18,683 bases of DNA from NCBI GenBank assembly GCA_964393105.1, contig CAYMSM010000055.1, forward strand, positions 1 through 18,683, given 5' to 3'. This document shows positions 5,769 through 14,208 of the stretch, piece by piece; position 1 is the stretch's first letter; each line of letters opens with the position of its first letter. A program made the translations under genes and the position numbers. The notes beneath the pieces were generated by a model. The model did no database searches, was not told where the DNA came from, and worked only from the letters and a program-made list of their open reading frames with translations. The DNA is from CALMEC01 sp964393105. GTDB lineage: Bacteria; Actinomycetota; Thermoleophilia; Miltoncostaeales; Miltoncostaeaceae.

Positions 5769-8097
5769 TGAGCGGCGTCTCCTCCGGCGGCGGCAAGCTC
5801 TGCATCCACTCGGCCAAAGCCTCGGCCGACAGGGGGTGGCTGAAGTAAAAGCCCTGTGCGGTGTCGCATCCGAATTCGATCAACTCGTTCGCCGAGGTGC
5901 TCGTCTCGACCCCCTCGGCGACGACACGCAGCCCGAGGCTGTGTCCCAGGTCCACTGTCGAGCGCACGATGTTCGTGTCGACACCGGCCTCGCCAAGGTG
6001 CTTCGTGAAGAGCCGGTCGATCTTGAGCTCATGGATCGGGAGCTCCTTGAGGTACGCGAGCGATGAGTACCCCGTGCCGTAATCGTCGATGCTGAGCGTG
6101 ATGCCGAGCGCAGCGAGGCGGTTGAGCACATCGAGAGCGCGCTCGGTGTCGCCGACCAGCGAGGTTTCGGTGATCTCGAACTTGAGCAGGCGCGCCGGGA
6201 CCTCCCAGTGCGCCAAGGCGGATTCGGCCAGATACACGGTCGCCGGGTCCTGCACGCACCGGGCCGAGAGGTTGATCGCCACCTGGAGCTCGACGCCCTC
6301 GTCGAGCCACCCGCGGCACTGGGCGATGCCCATCTGGATGACCTTCGCCGTCAGCTGGCGGATCAGCCCGGTGTCCTCGGCAAGGCCGATGAACTCGTCG
6401 GCCGTCAGCCGGCCGCGACGCGGGTGGTCCCATCGGACGAGGGCCTCGACCCCGTCGATGCGACCCGTCGCCAGGTCGATCTTCGGCTGGTACTCGAGTG
6501 CGAGCTGGTCCTCCTCGATCGCCACGCGCAACTCACTGACGATCACGAGTCGATCGGGGCTCGAGGTGTCCAGCTCCGGCGAGTAGACGCTGATGCCGTT
6601 CCCGCTCCGCTTGGCGTCGTACATCGCGATGTCGGCGCACTTGACGAGCTGGTCGACGTCGGCGCCGTCGTTGGGTGCGACCGCGACGCCGATGCTCCCG
6701 TCGATGCTGAGCGTGACGCCACCGACGGAGAACGGCGCATCGAGGCACTCGAGGATCCGGTGGGTCGCGAGCACGGCCGCGTCGTGATTCTCCAGGCGCG
6801 GCAGCAACATGGCAAACTCGTCCCCGCCGAGCCGGGCGACCGTGTCGCAGGCGCGCACCGCGTCGGCCAGCCGCGCGGCGACGTCGATGAGGACCGCGTC
6901 GCCGACGTGGTGGCCGAGCGTGTCGTTGATGTCCTTGAAGCGGTCCAGGTCCAGCAGCAGCACCGCCGTGCAGACGTCGTCGCGCCGCGCCCCGGCCAGA
7001 GCCTGGCTGGCCCTGTCGTAGAAGAGCGCGCGGTTGGGCAGGCCCGAGAGCGGGTCCGTGAGGGCCGCGGCACGCAGCTCGCGCTGGTAGGCGTGGAAGC
7101 CCCAGATCGCCATGGCGAGAAGGACGAGGCCCATCAGGACCAGGATGGACGCATCCCATCCGACATCACGAAACGATATGCCGGATGCGATCGGCGCCGA
7201 AACGGCGACGAACCAACGGTTGGCATTGCCGGCGTGACCCCCGATCTGTGCATAGGCGACCCTCTCGTCGCCAATCCTGCTGATGCCGGCCTCGCCTCCC
7301 GTCAGCATTCCGACCAAGGAGCGGTCCTTGGCCGAGGTAGTGACAGGAGCGCTCGTCGGTGCGTACCGTGAGTCGAGAACCACGTTGCCGGCCTCGTCGA
7401 CGATCCGCACCAGGAGGCCGCTCTGCGCCATGCGCCGCCGGAAGCTCTCCAGCGTGACCTCGAAGTGGACGATCGATCGAACCTCACCGGCGGCAGACGG
7501 CACGGCTGTCGAGTTCGAGATCACCCATTCGCCGGTGTCCGGCGAGATATAGGGCTTGGCTTGGTGCACCTCACCCGGCGGCAGGGCGAACGTGGGGGCG
7601 AAGAACGGGTTGACCGACTCGTCGGGGGAGAGCTCGTGGGCGTGCGCGCGCTCGCCAAGCACGATGCGCGCGGTCTCGGCGCCGCCGGCGTCGATGAAGC
7701 ACGCCTCACCGATCTGCCCCGGGTAGAGGCGCTCCAGGTAGGCGAGGGCCTGGTTGGCAGCCTCCAAATGGTCGCCACCGGCGTGGACCTTGTGGTCGTG
7801 GCTGCCCGGCTGCTCGTCGAACGCGCGAAACGCCGGATTCTGCGCGACGAGCAGGTTGATCTCACGGGCCCGCTCGAAGTACTCGTCCAGCTTGACCTGC
7901 TCGGCGTCCAAGGCCACGTTCAGGCGCCGGTCGAGATCGGCCGCCGAACGGCTTTTTGCGGTGTGGAGCCCCGAGAACACGCTCAGCGCCAAGAGCGCAA
8001 GCGCGCCGGCGAGCGCGATCAGCCGAACGACCCGCAATGATTGCCTTCGGAAGCCTCGCGTTCGTGGTGCTCCGGTTCGCGGCATTGGGGGTGCCAT
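5755..8097 (-). CDS. Cache-domain sensor with GGDEF and EAL cyclic-di-GMP domains
   Basis: The protein has 780 residues. A basic N-terminus leads into a first membrane span (about 24-43). An extracytoplasmic region of about 270 residues resembles a double Cache ligand-binding module (for example YISPDTGEWVISNSTAVPS near 183-201). A second span follows at about 316-335. The GGDEF domain (about 345-510) has an intact GGDEF at 424-428 and an I-site RACD at 415-418, five residues before it. The EAL domain (about 520-765) has EALVRW at 551-556, INLSARC, EITETS, DDYGTGYSSL (671-680), LKID, AEGVET and AQGFYFSHPL, so phosphodiesterase activity is likely retained. An extracellular small molecule would set the balance of synthesis and breakdown (family knowledge). 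The ATG at 8097 is the first in frame, and ATG 8085 is possible. Neither has a clear ribosome binding site. Confidence 0.93.
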   Translation of the reverse strand: MAPPMPRTGAPRTRGFRRQSLRVVRLIALAGALALLALSVFSGLHTAKSRSAADLDRRLNVALDAEQVKLDEYFERAREINLLVAQNPAFRAFDEQPGSHDHKVHAGGDHLEAANQALAYLERLYPGQIGEACFIDAGGAETARIVLGERAHAHELSPDESVNPFFAPTFALPPGEVHQAKPYISPDTGEWVISNSTAVPSAAGEVRSIVHFEVTLESFRRRMAQSGLLVRIVDEAGNVVLDSRYAPTSAPVTTSAKDRSLVGMLTGGEAGISRIGDERVAYAQIGGHAGNANRWFVAVSAPIASGISFRDVGWDASILVLMGLVLLAMAIWGFHAYQRELRAAALTDPLSGLPNRALFYDRASQALAGARRDDVCTAVLLLDLDRFKDINDTLGHHVGDAVLIDVAARLADAVRACDTVARLGGDEFAMLLPRLENHDAAVLATHRILECLDAPFSVGGVTLSIDGSIGVAVAPNDGADVDQLVKCADIAMYDAKRSGNGISVYSPELDTSSPDRLVIVSELRVAIEEDQLALEYQPKIDLATGRIDGVEALVRWDHPRRGRLTADEFIGLAEDTGLIRQLTAKVIQMGIAQCRGWLDEGVELQVAINLSARCVQDPATVYLAESALAHWEVPARLLKFEITETSLVGDTERALDVLNRLAALGITLSIDDYGTGYSSLAYLKELPIHELKIDRLFTKHLGEAGVDTNIVRSTVDLGHSLGLRVVAEGVETSTSANELIEFGCDTAQGFYFSHPLSAEALAEWMQSLPPPEETPLTTAG

Positions 8098-8272
8098 CGG
8101 CCGGGTGCACGGTATTCTTTAGGTATCTCAAGCGGATCGTCGTCGCGACTGAGTTTGGGATCCACGGAGGGTGGTCACCTGGCCGGGGGACCATTCCGAG
8201 CAACGTCGAGATGGAGCGACGGCACGTGCGCCGAGGGCCGACCCGGGCGGGTTTATACTCACCGCCTTCCGA
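8098..8272. promoter_or_regulatory. Divergent intergenic region with tRNA promoter -10 box
   Basis: This 175-bp gap lies between the divergent GGDEF-EAL gene and tRNA-Gln. TATACT at 8254-8259 is a near-consensus -10 box, 13 bases before the mature tRNA 5' end. No matching -35 hexamer is recognisable 16-19 bases upstream. On the minus side, an AT-richer patch (about 8110-8130) may hold the promoter of the sensor gene, but no clear boxes could be assigned. Confidence 0.5.
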
Positions 8273-8346
8273 TGGGGCGTAGCCAAGCGGTAAGGCAGCG
8301 GGTTTTGGTCCCGCGATCGGGGGTTCGAATCCTCCCGCCCCAACCA
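8273..8346 (+). tRNA. tRNA-Gln (anticodon UUG) with encoded CCA
   Basis: The cloverleaf can be drawn directly. The acceptor stem TGGGGCG (8273-8279) pairs with CGCCCCA (8336-8342). Discriminator A at 8343 is followed by CCA at 8344-8346. The D arm contains AGCCAAGCGGTAAGGC. The anticodon stem GCGGG/CCCGC encloses the loop TTTTGGT, whose middle three bases TTG read CAA (and by wobble CAG) as glutamine. The T arm has the TTCGAAT loop, with a GGGGG/CCTCC stem containing one G-T pair. glmU starts 32 bases downstream, so co-transcription is plausible. Confidence 0.97.
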
Positions 8347-8378
8347 GCCATCAGATGTACGAAGGGGATCGCACAGGC

Positions 8379-9773
8379 ATGAGCATCGGCGCCGTGGTGA
8401 TGGCCGCAGGGCAGGGCACGCGCATGAAGTCCGCGCTGCCCAAGGTTCTTCACGAGATCGCAGGGCGCCCACTCGTCGGCTGGGTGCTCGATGCGCTGTC
8501 GGGCGTGCGCGTCGACCACACCGTCGTTGTCGTCGGCCACGGTGCCGCGGCGGTCCGGCGAGCGCTCCCCGACGGTTGCGCGGTCGCTGTGCAGCGCGAG
8601 CAGCACGGCACCGGCCACGCGACCCGGGTGGGCCTGCGCGCGCTCGACCGCTCGTGTGACACGGTGATCGTCCTTTCGGGGGACACGCCGCTGCTCCAAC
8701 GCGACCTTCTCCGCAGCCTCGTGCGCTCCCATCGTCGTGGTGGACGTGCCGCCACGCTCGTCAGCGCCGTACTGGACGATGGCGCGCGGTACGGGCGGGT
8801 GATTCGCGACAGCTCCGGCGCCCGCATCGTGGAGGCCCGCGATGCCTCGCCGGCGGAGCTGGCGGTGGGCGAGATCAACGCCGGCCTGTATGTCTTCGAT
8901 CGGATTGCCCTGGAGCGTGCGCTGCGTCGCGTCGGTCGTGACAACGTGCAGGGTGAGGTCTACCTCCCCGACGTCCTGCCGCTCCTGGACGGGCCGGTCG
9001 GGGTGCTCGTCTCCCCAGATCCAGATGTCGTTCTGGGAGTCAACAGCCACGTCGAGCTCGCAGCATGCGGGGCGATCCTCCAGGACCGAATCCGCGAACG
9101 CCTGATGATCGCGGGCGTCGCGATGCCCGATCCCCAAGCCGTCTACCTGGACGCGGACGTCAGCGTGGGCGCCGACACGGTGCTCCACCCCGGCACCCAC
9201 CTGCAGGGGGCGACCCGGATCGGCGGCGGGTGCGTGATCGGTCCCAACGTCGTCGCGCGCGACTGCACGATCGGGGCCGGGAGCCAGATCCTTTTCGCGC
9301 ACATGTCGGACTCGCGCGTCGGCGCGGACTGCCAGGTGGGCCCGTTCGCCTATCTGCGACCTGGTGTCACGGTCGAGGACGGCGGTAAGATCGGCACATA
9401 CGTCGAGGTCAAGAACACGCGAGTCGGCAGGAAGGCGAAGGTGCCCCACCTCTCCTACATCGGCGACGCCGACATCGGCGACGGCACGAACATCGGAGCC
9501 GGCAACATCACCGCCAACTACGACGGTTTCCGCAAACACCGAACGACCATCGGAGCGGGGGTCAAGACCGGATCCGACTGCGTGTTCGTCGCACCGGTTA
9601 GCATTGGCGACAGGGCGATGACCGCTGCGGGATCGATCCTGACGCATGACGTGCCGGCGGGTGCGCTCGGCATCGCCCGGGCACGGCAGGAGAACAGAGA
9701 GGGCTTCACCAAGCGGGCCGAGGCCAAGGCGCGCGCGGCAATGAAACGCGACGACGGCAAGGGGAGCCGATGA
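8379..9773 (+). CDS. glmU: Bifunctional N-acetylglucosamine-1-phosphate uridyltransferase / glucosamine-1-phosphate acetyltransferase
   Basis: From the ATG at 8379 the protein has 464 residues, typical of GlmU. It acetylates glucosamine-1-phosphate and then joins it to UTP, making UDP-GlcNAc for peptidoglycan. The N-terminal pyrophosphorylase has AAGQGTRMKSALPKVLHEI, QREQHGTGHA, LSGDTPLL, EINAGLYVFD and NVQGEVYLPDVL. The C-terminal half is a left-handed beta-helix of hexapeptide repeats with the acetyltransferase signatures AYLRPG, GTYVEVKN, SYIGDADIG and ANYDG. A frame-compatible ATG at 8355 is rejected because the family N-terminus aligns to MSIGAVVMAAGQG. The likely ribosome binding site, AAGGGG, is 11 bases upstream. 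prs follows after a short gap on the same strand, the common actinobacterial glmU-prs order. Confidence 0.97.
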   Translation: MSIGAVVMAAGQGTRMKSALPKVLHEIAGRPLVGWVLDALSGVRVDHTVVVVGHGAAAVRRALPDGCAVAVQREQHGTGHATRVGLRALDRSCDTVIVLSGDTPLLQRDLLRSLVRSHRRGGRAATLVSAVLDDGARYGRVIRDSSGARIVEARDASPAELAVGEINAGLYVFDRIALERALRRVGRDNVQGEVYLPDVLPLLDGPVGVLVSPDPDVVLGVNSHVELAACGAILQDRIRERLMIAGVAMPDPQAVYLDADVSVGADTVLHPGTHLQGATRIGGGCVIGPNVVARDCTIGAGSQILFAHMSDSRVGADCQVGPFAYLRPGVTVEDGGKIGTYVEVKNTRVGRKAKVPHLSYIGDADIGDGTNIGAGNITANYDGFRKHRTTIGAGVKTGSDCVFVAPVSIGDRAMTAAGSILTHDVPAGALGIARARQENREGFTKRAEAKARAAMKRDDGKGSR

Positions 9774-9801
9774 TCACGAGCGACCAGGGGTGCGGCGGAG
9801 T

Positions 9802-10812
9802 ATGAACACGGCGATCAACCGGGACGACGCCCGCCGGATGATGGTGTTCGCGGGCCGGTCCAGCAAGGCGCTGGGTGAGGACATCGCGAAGCGTCTGGAC
9901 ATCGACCTGGGCGAGGTCAATGTCAAGACGTTCGCCAACGGCGAGATCTATGCGCGGTTCGTCGAGAGCGTCCGCGGCGCCGACGTGTTCCTGGTGCAGT
10001 CCACCTCCAGCGTGTTCAACGGCGTGCGCCAGAGCGTCAACGACAGCCTGGTGGAGCTGCTCATCATGATCAACGCCGCCAAGCTCGCGTCTGCACGCCG
10101 CATCACGGCCGTCATGCCGTGGTACGGCTACTCGCGTCAGGACAAGAAGTCCGCGCCGCGCGAGCCCATCACCGCCAAGATGGTCGCGGACATCCTGCAG
10201 GCGGTCGGCGTCGATCGGGTGCTGACCATGGACCTGCACGCGGGTCAGGTCCAGGGCTTCTTCAACATCCCGGTCGACCACATGACGGCAGGGCCGATCC
10301 TGGCCCAGTACTTCCAGGATCTCCCTGAGATACGCGGCGAGCGGCTGGTCGTGGTCTCGCCGGACGCGGGACGCGCCAAGCTGGCCAACCACTTCGCCGA
10401 GAAGCTCGGCGCGTCGCTCGCGGTGCTGACCAAGCAGCGACCCGAGCACAGCGAGGTCGAGATGACGATGCTGATCGGTGACGTGTCGGGAAAGGTCGCG
10501 ATCATGATCGACGACATGATCGACACCGCCGGGACGCTTGTCGAGGGCGCCAAGAAGGTTCGCGAGAACGGCGCCATCAAGGTGTACGCGGCGGCCACGC
10601 ACGGGCTCTTCTCGCCTCCCGCGTTCGAGCGCCTGGAACGGTGCGAGGACCTCGTCGGCCTCGTCGTCACCGACACGATCCAGCTGCGTGAGGGTGCACC
10701 GGCGATGATCCGGCAGCTCCCGGCCGGCCGGATCCTGGCCGACTGCATCCACAATGTGTTCCACGACGAATCCGTCAGCGACGTGTTCCAGGGAGAGAAC
10801 CAGCTCTTCTGA
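9802..10812 (+). CDS. prs: Ribose-phosphate pyrophosphokinase (PRPP synthetase)
   Basis: The protein has 336 residues from the ATG at 9802. It transfers pyrophosphate from ATP to ribose-5-phosphate, giving PRPP for purine, pyrimidine, histidine, tryptophan and NAD synthesis. Diagnostic motifs are MVFAGRSS near the start, FANGEIYARF, the ATP-binding flexible loop PWYGYSRQDKKSAPREPITAK, the PRPP-synthetase signature DLHAGQVQGFFNIPVDH, and the ribose-phosphate loop MIDDMIDTAGTLVEGA. These match the class I, phosphate-activated type. A GTG at 9790 would add four residues (MRRS) and cannot be excluded, since the start region has only GGGG 11 bases or GGAG one base upstream of the ATG. The gene is 28 bases downstream of glmU and probably in the same transcript. 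Confidence 0.96.
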   Translation: MNTAINRDDARRMMVFAGRSSKALGEDIAKRLDIDLGEVNVKTFANGEIYARFVESVRGADVFLVQSTSSVFNGVRQSVNDSLVELLIMINAAKLASARRITAVMPWYGYSRQDKKSAPREPITAKMVADILQAVGVDRVLTMDLHAGQVQGFFNIPVDHMTAGPILAQYFQDLPEIRGERLVVVSPDAGRAKLANHFAEKLGASLAVLTKQRPEHSEVEMTMLIGDVSGKVAIMIDDMIDTAGTLVEGAKKVRENGAIKVYAAATHGLFSPPAFERLERCEDLVGLVVTDTIQLREGAPAMIRQLPAGRILADCIHNVFHDESVSDVFQGENQLF

Positions 10813-10986
10813 TGGCCTCCGTGTGAACCCCTTGCGCAGATGGGTTCTCGCGGTTCGTGTCTCCCCAGGTCGTGGGTGGTATCCGGGGCGTTCGTCGCCC
10901 GGTCTGCTGACATCCGTTGCGGTTGCGGTCACCGAACCCTATTTGGGGGCGCAGGTCGTCACCGAGTCGGCCCGCTGAGCAGCGCC
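10813..10986. other. Convergent intergenic gap between prs and the RND operon
   Basis: These 174 bp lie between convergent genes. The only clear structure is GAACCC (10825-10830) with GGGTTC (10842-10847), a six-base stem with an 11-base loop and no following T tract. It could contribute to termination of prs but is not a standard intrinsic terminator. No credible gene is seen here. Confidence 0.35.
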
Positions 10987-13900
10987 TCAGCCGGCGGAGC
11001 CGGCGACCGTCGGCGACGCGAGTCGCCGGCCCTTCCCGAAGCGCAGGTAGAGCGCAGGGACGACGAACAGGTTGAGCAAGGTCGAGGTCACGAGACCGCC
11101 GAGGATGACGATCGCCATCGGGTGCTCGATCTCGTGACCGGGGAGGTCTCCCGCCGCGGCGAGGGGCACCAGCGCGAGCGCCGTCGCGCCCGCGGTCATC
11201 AGGATCGGCGCGAGCCGCTCCCGCGCCCCGCGGAGGACGAGGGCAGGCCCGAACGTCTCGCCCTCATGCTCCTCGAGGTGCTGGTAGTGGTTGATCAGGA
11301 GGATGCCGTTTCGCGCGGCGATCCCGAACACCGTGAAGAAGCCCACGAGCGAGCCGAGCGAGACGGTGCCCCCGGCGATGAGCGCCGCGAGCACTCCGCC
11401 GACGAGGGCCATCGGCAGCGTCAGGAAGAACAGCGTCGCCAGGCGCCAGCTTCCAAAGGCCGCCTGAAGGAGGAGGAACACGACGATCGCCGCGGCGATG
11501 CCGTAAAGCCTCAGGCGGCTCTGCGCGGCGTTCCGCTCGGCCGACTCCCCGAGGAGCTTCGCGCTGTATCCGCGCGGGAGCGTGGTCTGCGCGAGGCGCT
11601 CCTCCACGTCGCTGGCGACGGAGCCGAGGTCCCGACTGCCAAGGTTGGCGCCGACATCGATGCTCCGGGAGCCCCCTTCGCGCTTGACGACGTTCGGGGT
11701 TGCCCTGACCCGGACGTCGGCGACATCACCCAGTGGCACCAGGCCTCCGTCGGGGGTGTCGATCGGAAGCCGGCGGATACTGGCCAGGCTTCGGCGCGTC
11801 TCCGGTGTGCTCCACACGGTGACGTCGAACACCCTGGCGGGCTTCCAGATGTCGTTGACCTCGATGCCGTTGAGCAAAGCGGCGGCGGCGCGCCGCACAT
11901 CTCCGGGCTTGAGTCCGTGACGCCGGGCGACGGCGAGGTTCACGGTTACTTCGACCTGCGGAACCTCCTCCTGCAGCTCGACGTGGAGGTCGGTGAGGCC
12001 GTCGACGCTCTCGAGGTTGGCCCTGACCTTCTCCGCCTCGCGGCGGAGGACGTCGAGCTCCTGCCCGTAGATGCGCACGACGACGGACTCGCTCGCTCCG
12101 GTCAGGACCTCCTTGACCCGTTCGCGCAGATAGGTCAGGACGTCGCGGTAGAGCCCGGGATAGCCCGCGACGATCTCGTTGATCGACGCGAGGGTCTTGT
12201 CATAGTCGGCATCGGGAGCCACGCTGATCCAGTTCTCGCCGAAGTCGACCCCGACGACCTCGTCGGCGAAGGCGGCCTGGCCGATGTGCGCCCCGAAGTT
12301 GCGTACCCCGGGGACCTCCCTCAGCTCGTTGCTGGCCTGCGTCGCGATGCGGACCGACTCGTTGAGCGACGAGCCGGGCTTGGTCAGCCAGTGCATCAGG
12401 AAGTCCCGCTCCTTGAAGTTCGGCAGGAGTGACTGTCCGAGCTGCGGAACCACAAGGAGGCCGAGGAGCGCAACCAGGCCGAACGCGACGTAGGTGGGGC
12501 GCGGCTTGGCGATGACCCGTGACAGCAGCCCGCCGTATCCGCGCTTCAGCCACCGCACCAGGGGTGCGTCGCCGCGGTCGAGCGGTGCCCGTCTCAGGAG
12601 GATCAGGCTCAATGCGGGGGTGACCGTTAGGGCGACGACCATCGAGGCGAACACCGCCAGCGCGTAGGAGAACACGAGTGGCCTGAAGAACGCGCCGGAC
12701 AGGCCCTCCAGGAACAGGACCGGGACGACCGCGGCGATGTTGATCAGCGTCGCGTACACGATCGCTCTGCGCACCTCGAGCGACGCCTCGAGGACGACCG
12801 AGGCCATCGACACGCCCTCGGGACGCTGCCGCAGGCGCCGCCAGATGTTCTCGACGTCGATGATGGCGTCGTCGACGACCACTCCGATGGCGATCACGAG
12901 ACCGGCGAGCACCATGACGTTGATGCCCTCGCCCCGCACGGCCAGCACGAGTCCGGCAGCCACCAGCGAGAGGGGGATCGACACGAGGCTGATGACGGCG
13001 GTGCGCCACTCGAAGAGGAAGGCCACCAGGATCAGGATGACCAGCAGGCAGCCGAGCAGGAGCGCCAACGTGAGGTTGTCGATCGCCGTCTCGATGAAGG
13101 TCGCCGGCCGGAAGATGCTCGAGTCGATCTCGATGCCGGCGAGTCCCGGGCGGAGCTTGTCGAGCGCGTCCTCCACGCCGCGTGTCACCTCCAGGGTGTT
13201 CGCCCCCGGGAACTTCTCGACAATCAGCATGATCCCCGGTCCGCCGTTGATGACGGCGTCGCCGACGAGTGGAGGGTTGCCCGTGGCGAGGTCGGCCACG
13301 TCGGAGATGCGCACGCGCCGCCCGTCGCTCGTCTCGAAGCTGACCCGACCCAGGTCCTGCGGCGCGAAGATCGGCAGGACGTGCTGAATCTGAAGCCGCT
13401 GATTGGGCGTTTCGACGAACCCGCCGGTGCCGACCAGCGCTCCGGGCGAGTGCTTGAGGAGCGGCGCGTCGAGGGCATCGGCGCTCGCCTGCAGGACCTG
13501 GTTGACCGAGACGCCGAGGGCCCGCATCCTCGCCGGGTCCATGAGCACCTGACGCTGCTCCTTGCGCTGACCCCAGATTGCGACGTTGGCCACTCCGGGC
13601 ACGCGCAGCAGGCGCTGCCGGATCGTGTGCCGGGCGATCGACGACATCTCGATGAGCGACAGCGAGGAGGACGAGAGGCCGATCTTCATGGTCCGGCTCG
13701 TCGACGACAGCGGCTGCATCATGAACGGCGGCACAGCGTAGGTCGGCAGCGTGGGCGCCACCGCGGCGAGGCGCTCCTGCACCAGCTGGCGTGCCCTCAG
13801 GAGGTCGGTCCCGTGGTCGAAGATGAGGTTGATCGACGACAGCTGCTGGACCGAGTCGGACCGGATCACGTCGAGTCCCGGCACCCCGTTGAGCTGCTCC

Positions 13901-14109
13901 TCCAACGGCACCGTGATGAGCTCCTCGACCTCCGCAGCAGAGAGCCCGACCGCGGGTGTCTGGACCTCGACCCGAGGCGGCGCGAACTCCGGGAAGACGT
14001 CGACCGGCGTGTCCCGCAGCTCGGTCACGCCGAAGAACATCATCCCCGCGGCGAGGAAGACCACGAGGGCCCGGAACCTGAGGCTCGATTGCACGATCCA
14101 GCGCATCAC
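10987..14109 (-). CDS. RND efflux permease 2, heavy-metal (CusA/CzcA)-type
   Basis: This 1040-residue permease has the full RND plan. TM1 spans about 13-29, then a large extracytoplasmic porter loop. TM2-6 span about 345-505. TM7 lies near 540-557, followed by a second loop, and TM8-12 span about 868-1024. The motifs RDTPVDVFPEFAPPRVEVQT, PGVANVAIWGQR and GPGIMLIVEKFPGANTLEV are those of CusA/CzcA-like members. Proton-relay positions are conserved: Asp413-Asp414 in VVVDDAII, Arg933-Asn934 in GIAARNGIL, Arg965 and Thr972 in PILMT. They correspond to AcrB Asp407/408, Lys940, Arg971 and Thr978. The first codon is GTG (14109), followed directly by ATG (14106), and either may be used. It is the last gene of the operon, preceded by a strong intercistronic hairpin. 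The substrate is not known; metal export is a family expectation only. Confidence 0.92.
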   Translation of the reverse strand: MMRWIVQSSLRFRALVVFLAAGMMFFGVTELRDTPVDVFPEFAPPRVEVQTPAVGLSAAEVEELITVPLEEQLNGVPGLDVIRSDSVQQLSSINLIFDHGTDLLRARQLVQERLAAVAPTLPTYAVPPFMMQPLSSTSRTMKIGLSSSSLSLIEMSSIARHTIRQRLLRVPGVANVAIWGQRKEQRQVLMDPARMRALGVSVNQVLQASADALDAPLLKHSPGALVGTGGFVETPNQRLQIQHVLPIFAPQDLGRVSFETSDGRRVRISDVADLATGNPPLVGDAVINGGPGIMLIVEKFPGANTLEVTRGVEDALDKLRPGLAGIEIDSSIFRPATFIETAIDNLTLALLLGCLLVILILVAFLFEWRTAVISLVSIPLSLVAAGLVLAVRGEGINVMVLAGLVIAIGVVVDDAIIDVENIWRRLRQRPEGVSMASVVLEASLEVRRAIVYATLINIAAVVPVLFLEGLSGAFFRPLVFSYALAVFASMVVALTVTPALSLILLRRAPLDRGDAPLVRWLKRGYGGLLSRVIAKPRPTYVAFGLVALLGLLVVPQLGQSLLPNFKERDFLMHWLTKPGSSLNESVRIATQASNELREVPGVRNFGAHIGQAAFADEVVGVDFGENWISVAPDADYDKTLASINEIVAGYPGLYRDVLTYLRERVKEVLTGASESVVVRIYGQELDVLRREAEKVRANLESVDGLTDLHVELQEEVPQVEVTVNLAVARRHGLKPGDVRRAAAALLNGIEVNDIWKPARVFDVTVWSTPETRRSLASIRRLPIDTPDGGLVPLGDVADVRVRATPNVVKREGGSRSIDVGANLGSRDLGSVASDVEERLAQTTLPRGYSAKLLGESAERNAAQSRLRLYGIAAAIVVFLLLQAAFGSWRLATLFFLTLPMALVGGVLAALIAGGTVSLGSLVGFFTVFGIAARNGILLINHYQHLEEHEGETFGPALVLRGARERLAPILMTAGATALALVPLAAAGDLPGHEIEHPMAIVILGGLVTSTLLNLFVVPALYLRFGKGRRLASPTVAGSAG

Positions 14110-14128
14110 GGCGCGGGGTGCCCCCCAG

Positions 14129-14151
14129 TCTGGGCGCAGGCTGCGCCCAGA
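14129..14151. promoter_or_regulatory. Perfect 10-bp hairpin in the operon gap before RND permease 2
   Basis: TCTGGGCGCA (14129-14138) and TGCGCCCAGA (14142-14151) are perfect reverse complements with a three-base loop, giving a very stable RNA hairpin. It lies 20 bases upstream of the permease 2 start, in the 99-bp gap after the adaptor gene. No T tract follows in the transcribed (minus) direction. An attenuator, RNA-processing or stability element is more likely than a simple terminator. Confidence 0.55.
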
Positions 14152-14208
14152 GTCCCTCGGGGTTTCGCTCGCGGGATCACGACGAGCGTCCGGCGGAGAT
14201 CACCGGGA

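Noticed and set aside
10999..11030. Inverted pair GCCGGCGA / TCGCCGGC near the end of RND permease 2
   Set aside because: It lies inside coding sequence, has a 16-base loop and is expected by chance in such GC-rich DNA.
10840..12432. 530-codon plus-strand open frame
   Set aside because: It is the antisense shadow of RND permease 2, extending into the convergent gap. It has no start signal or recognisable fold.
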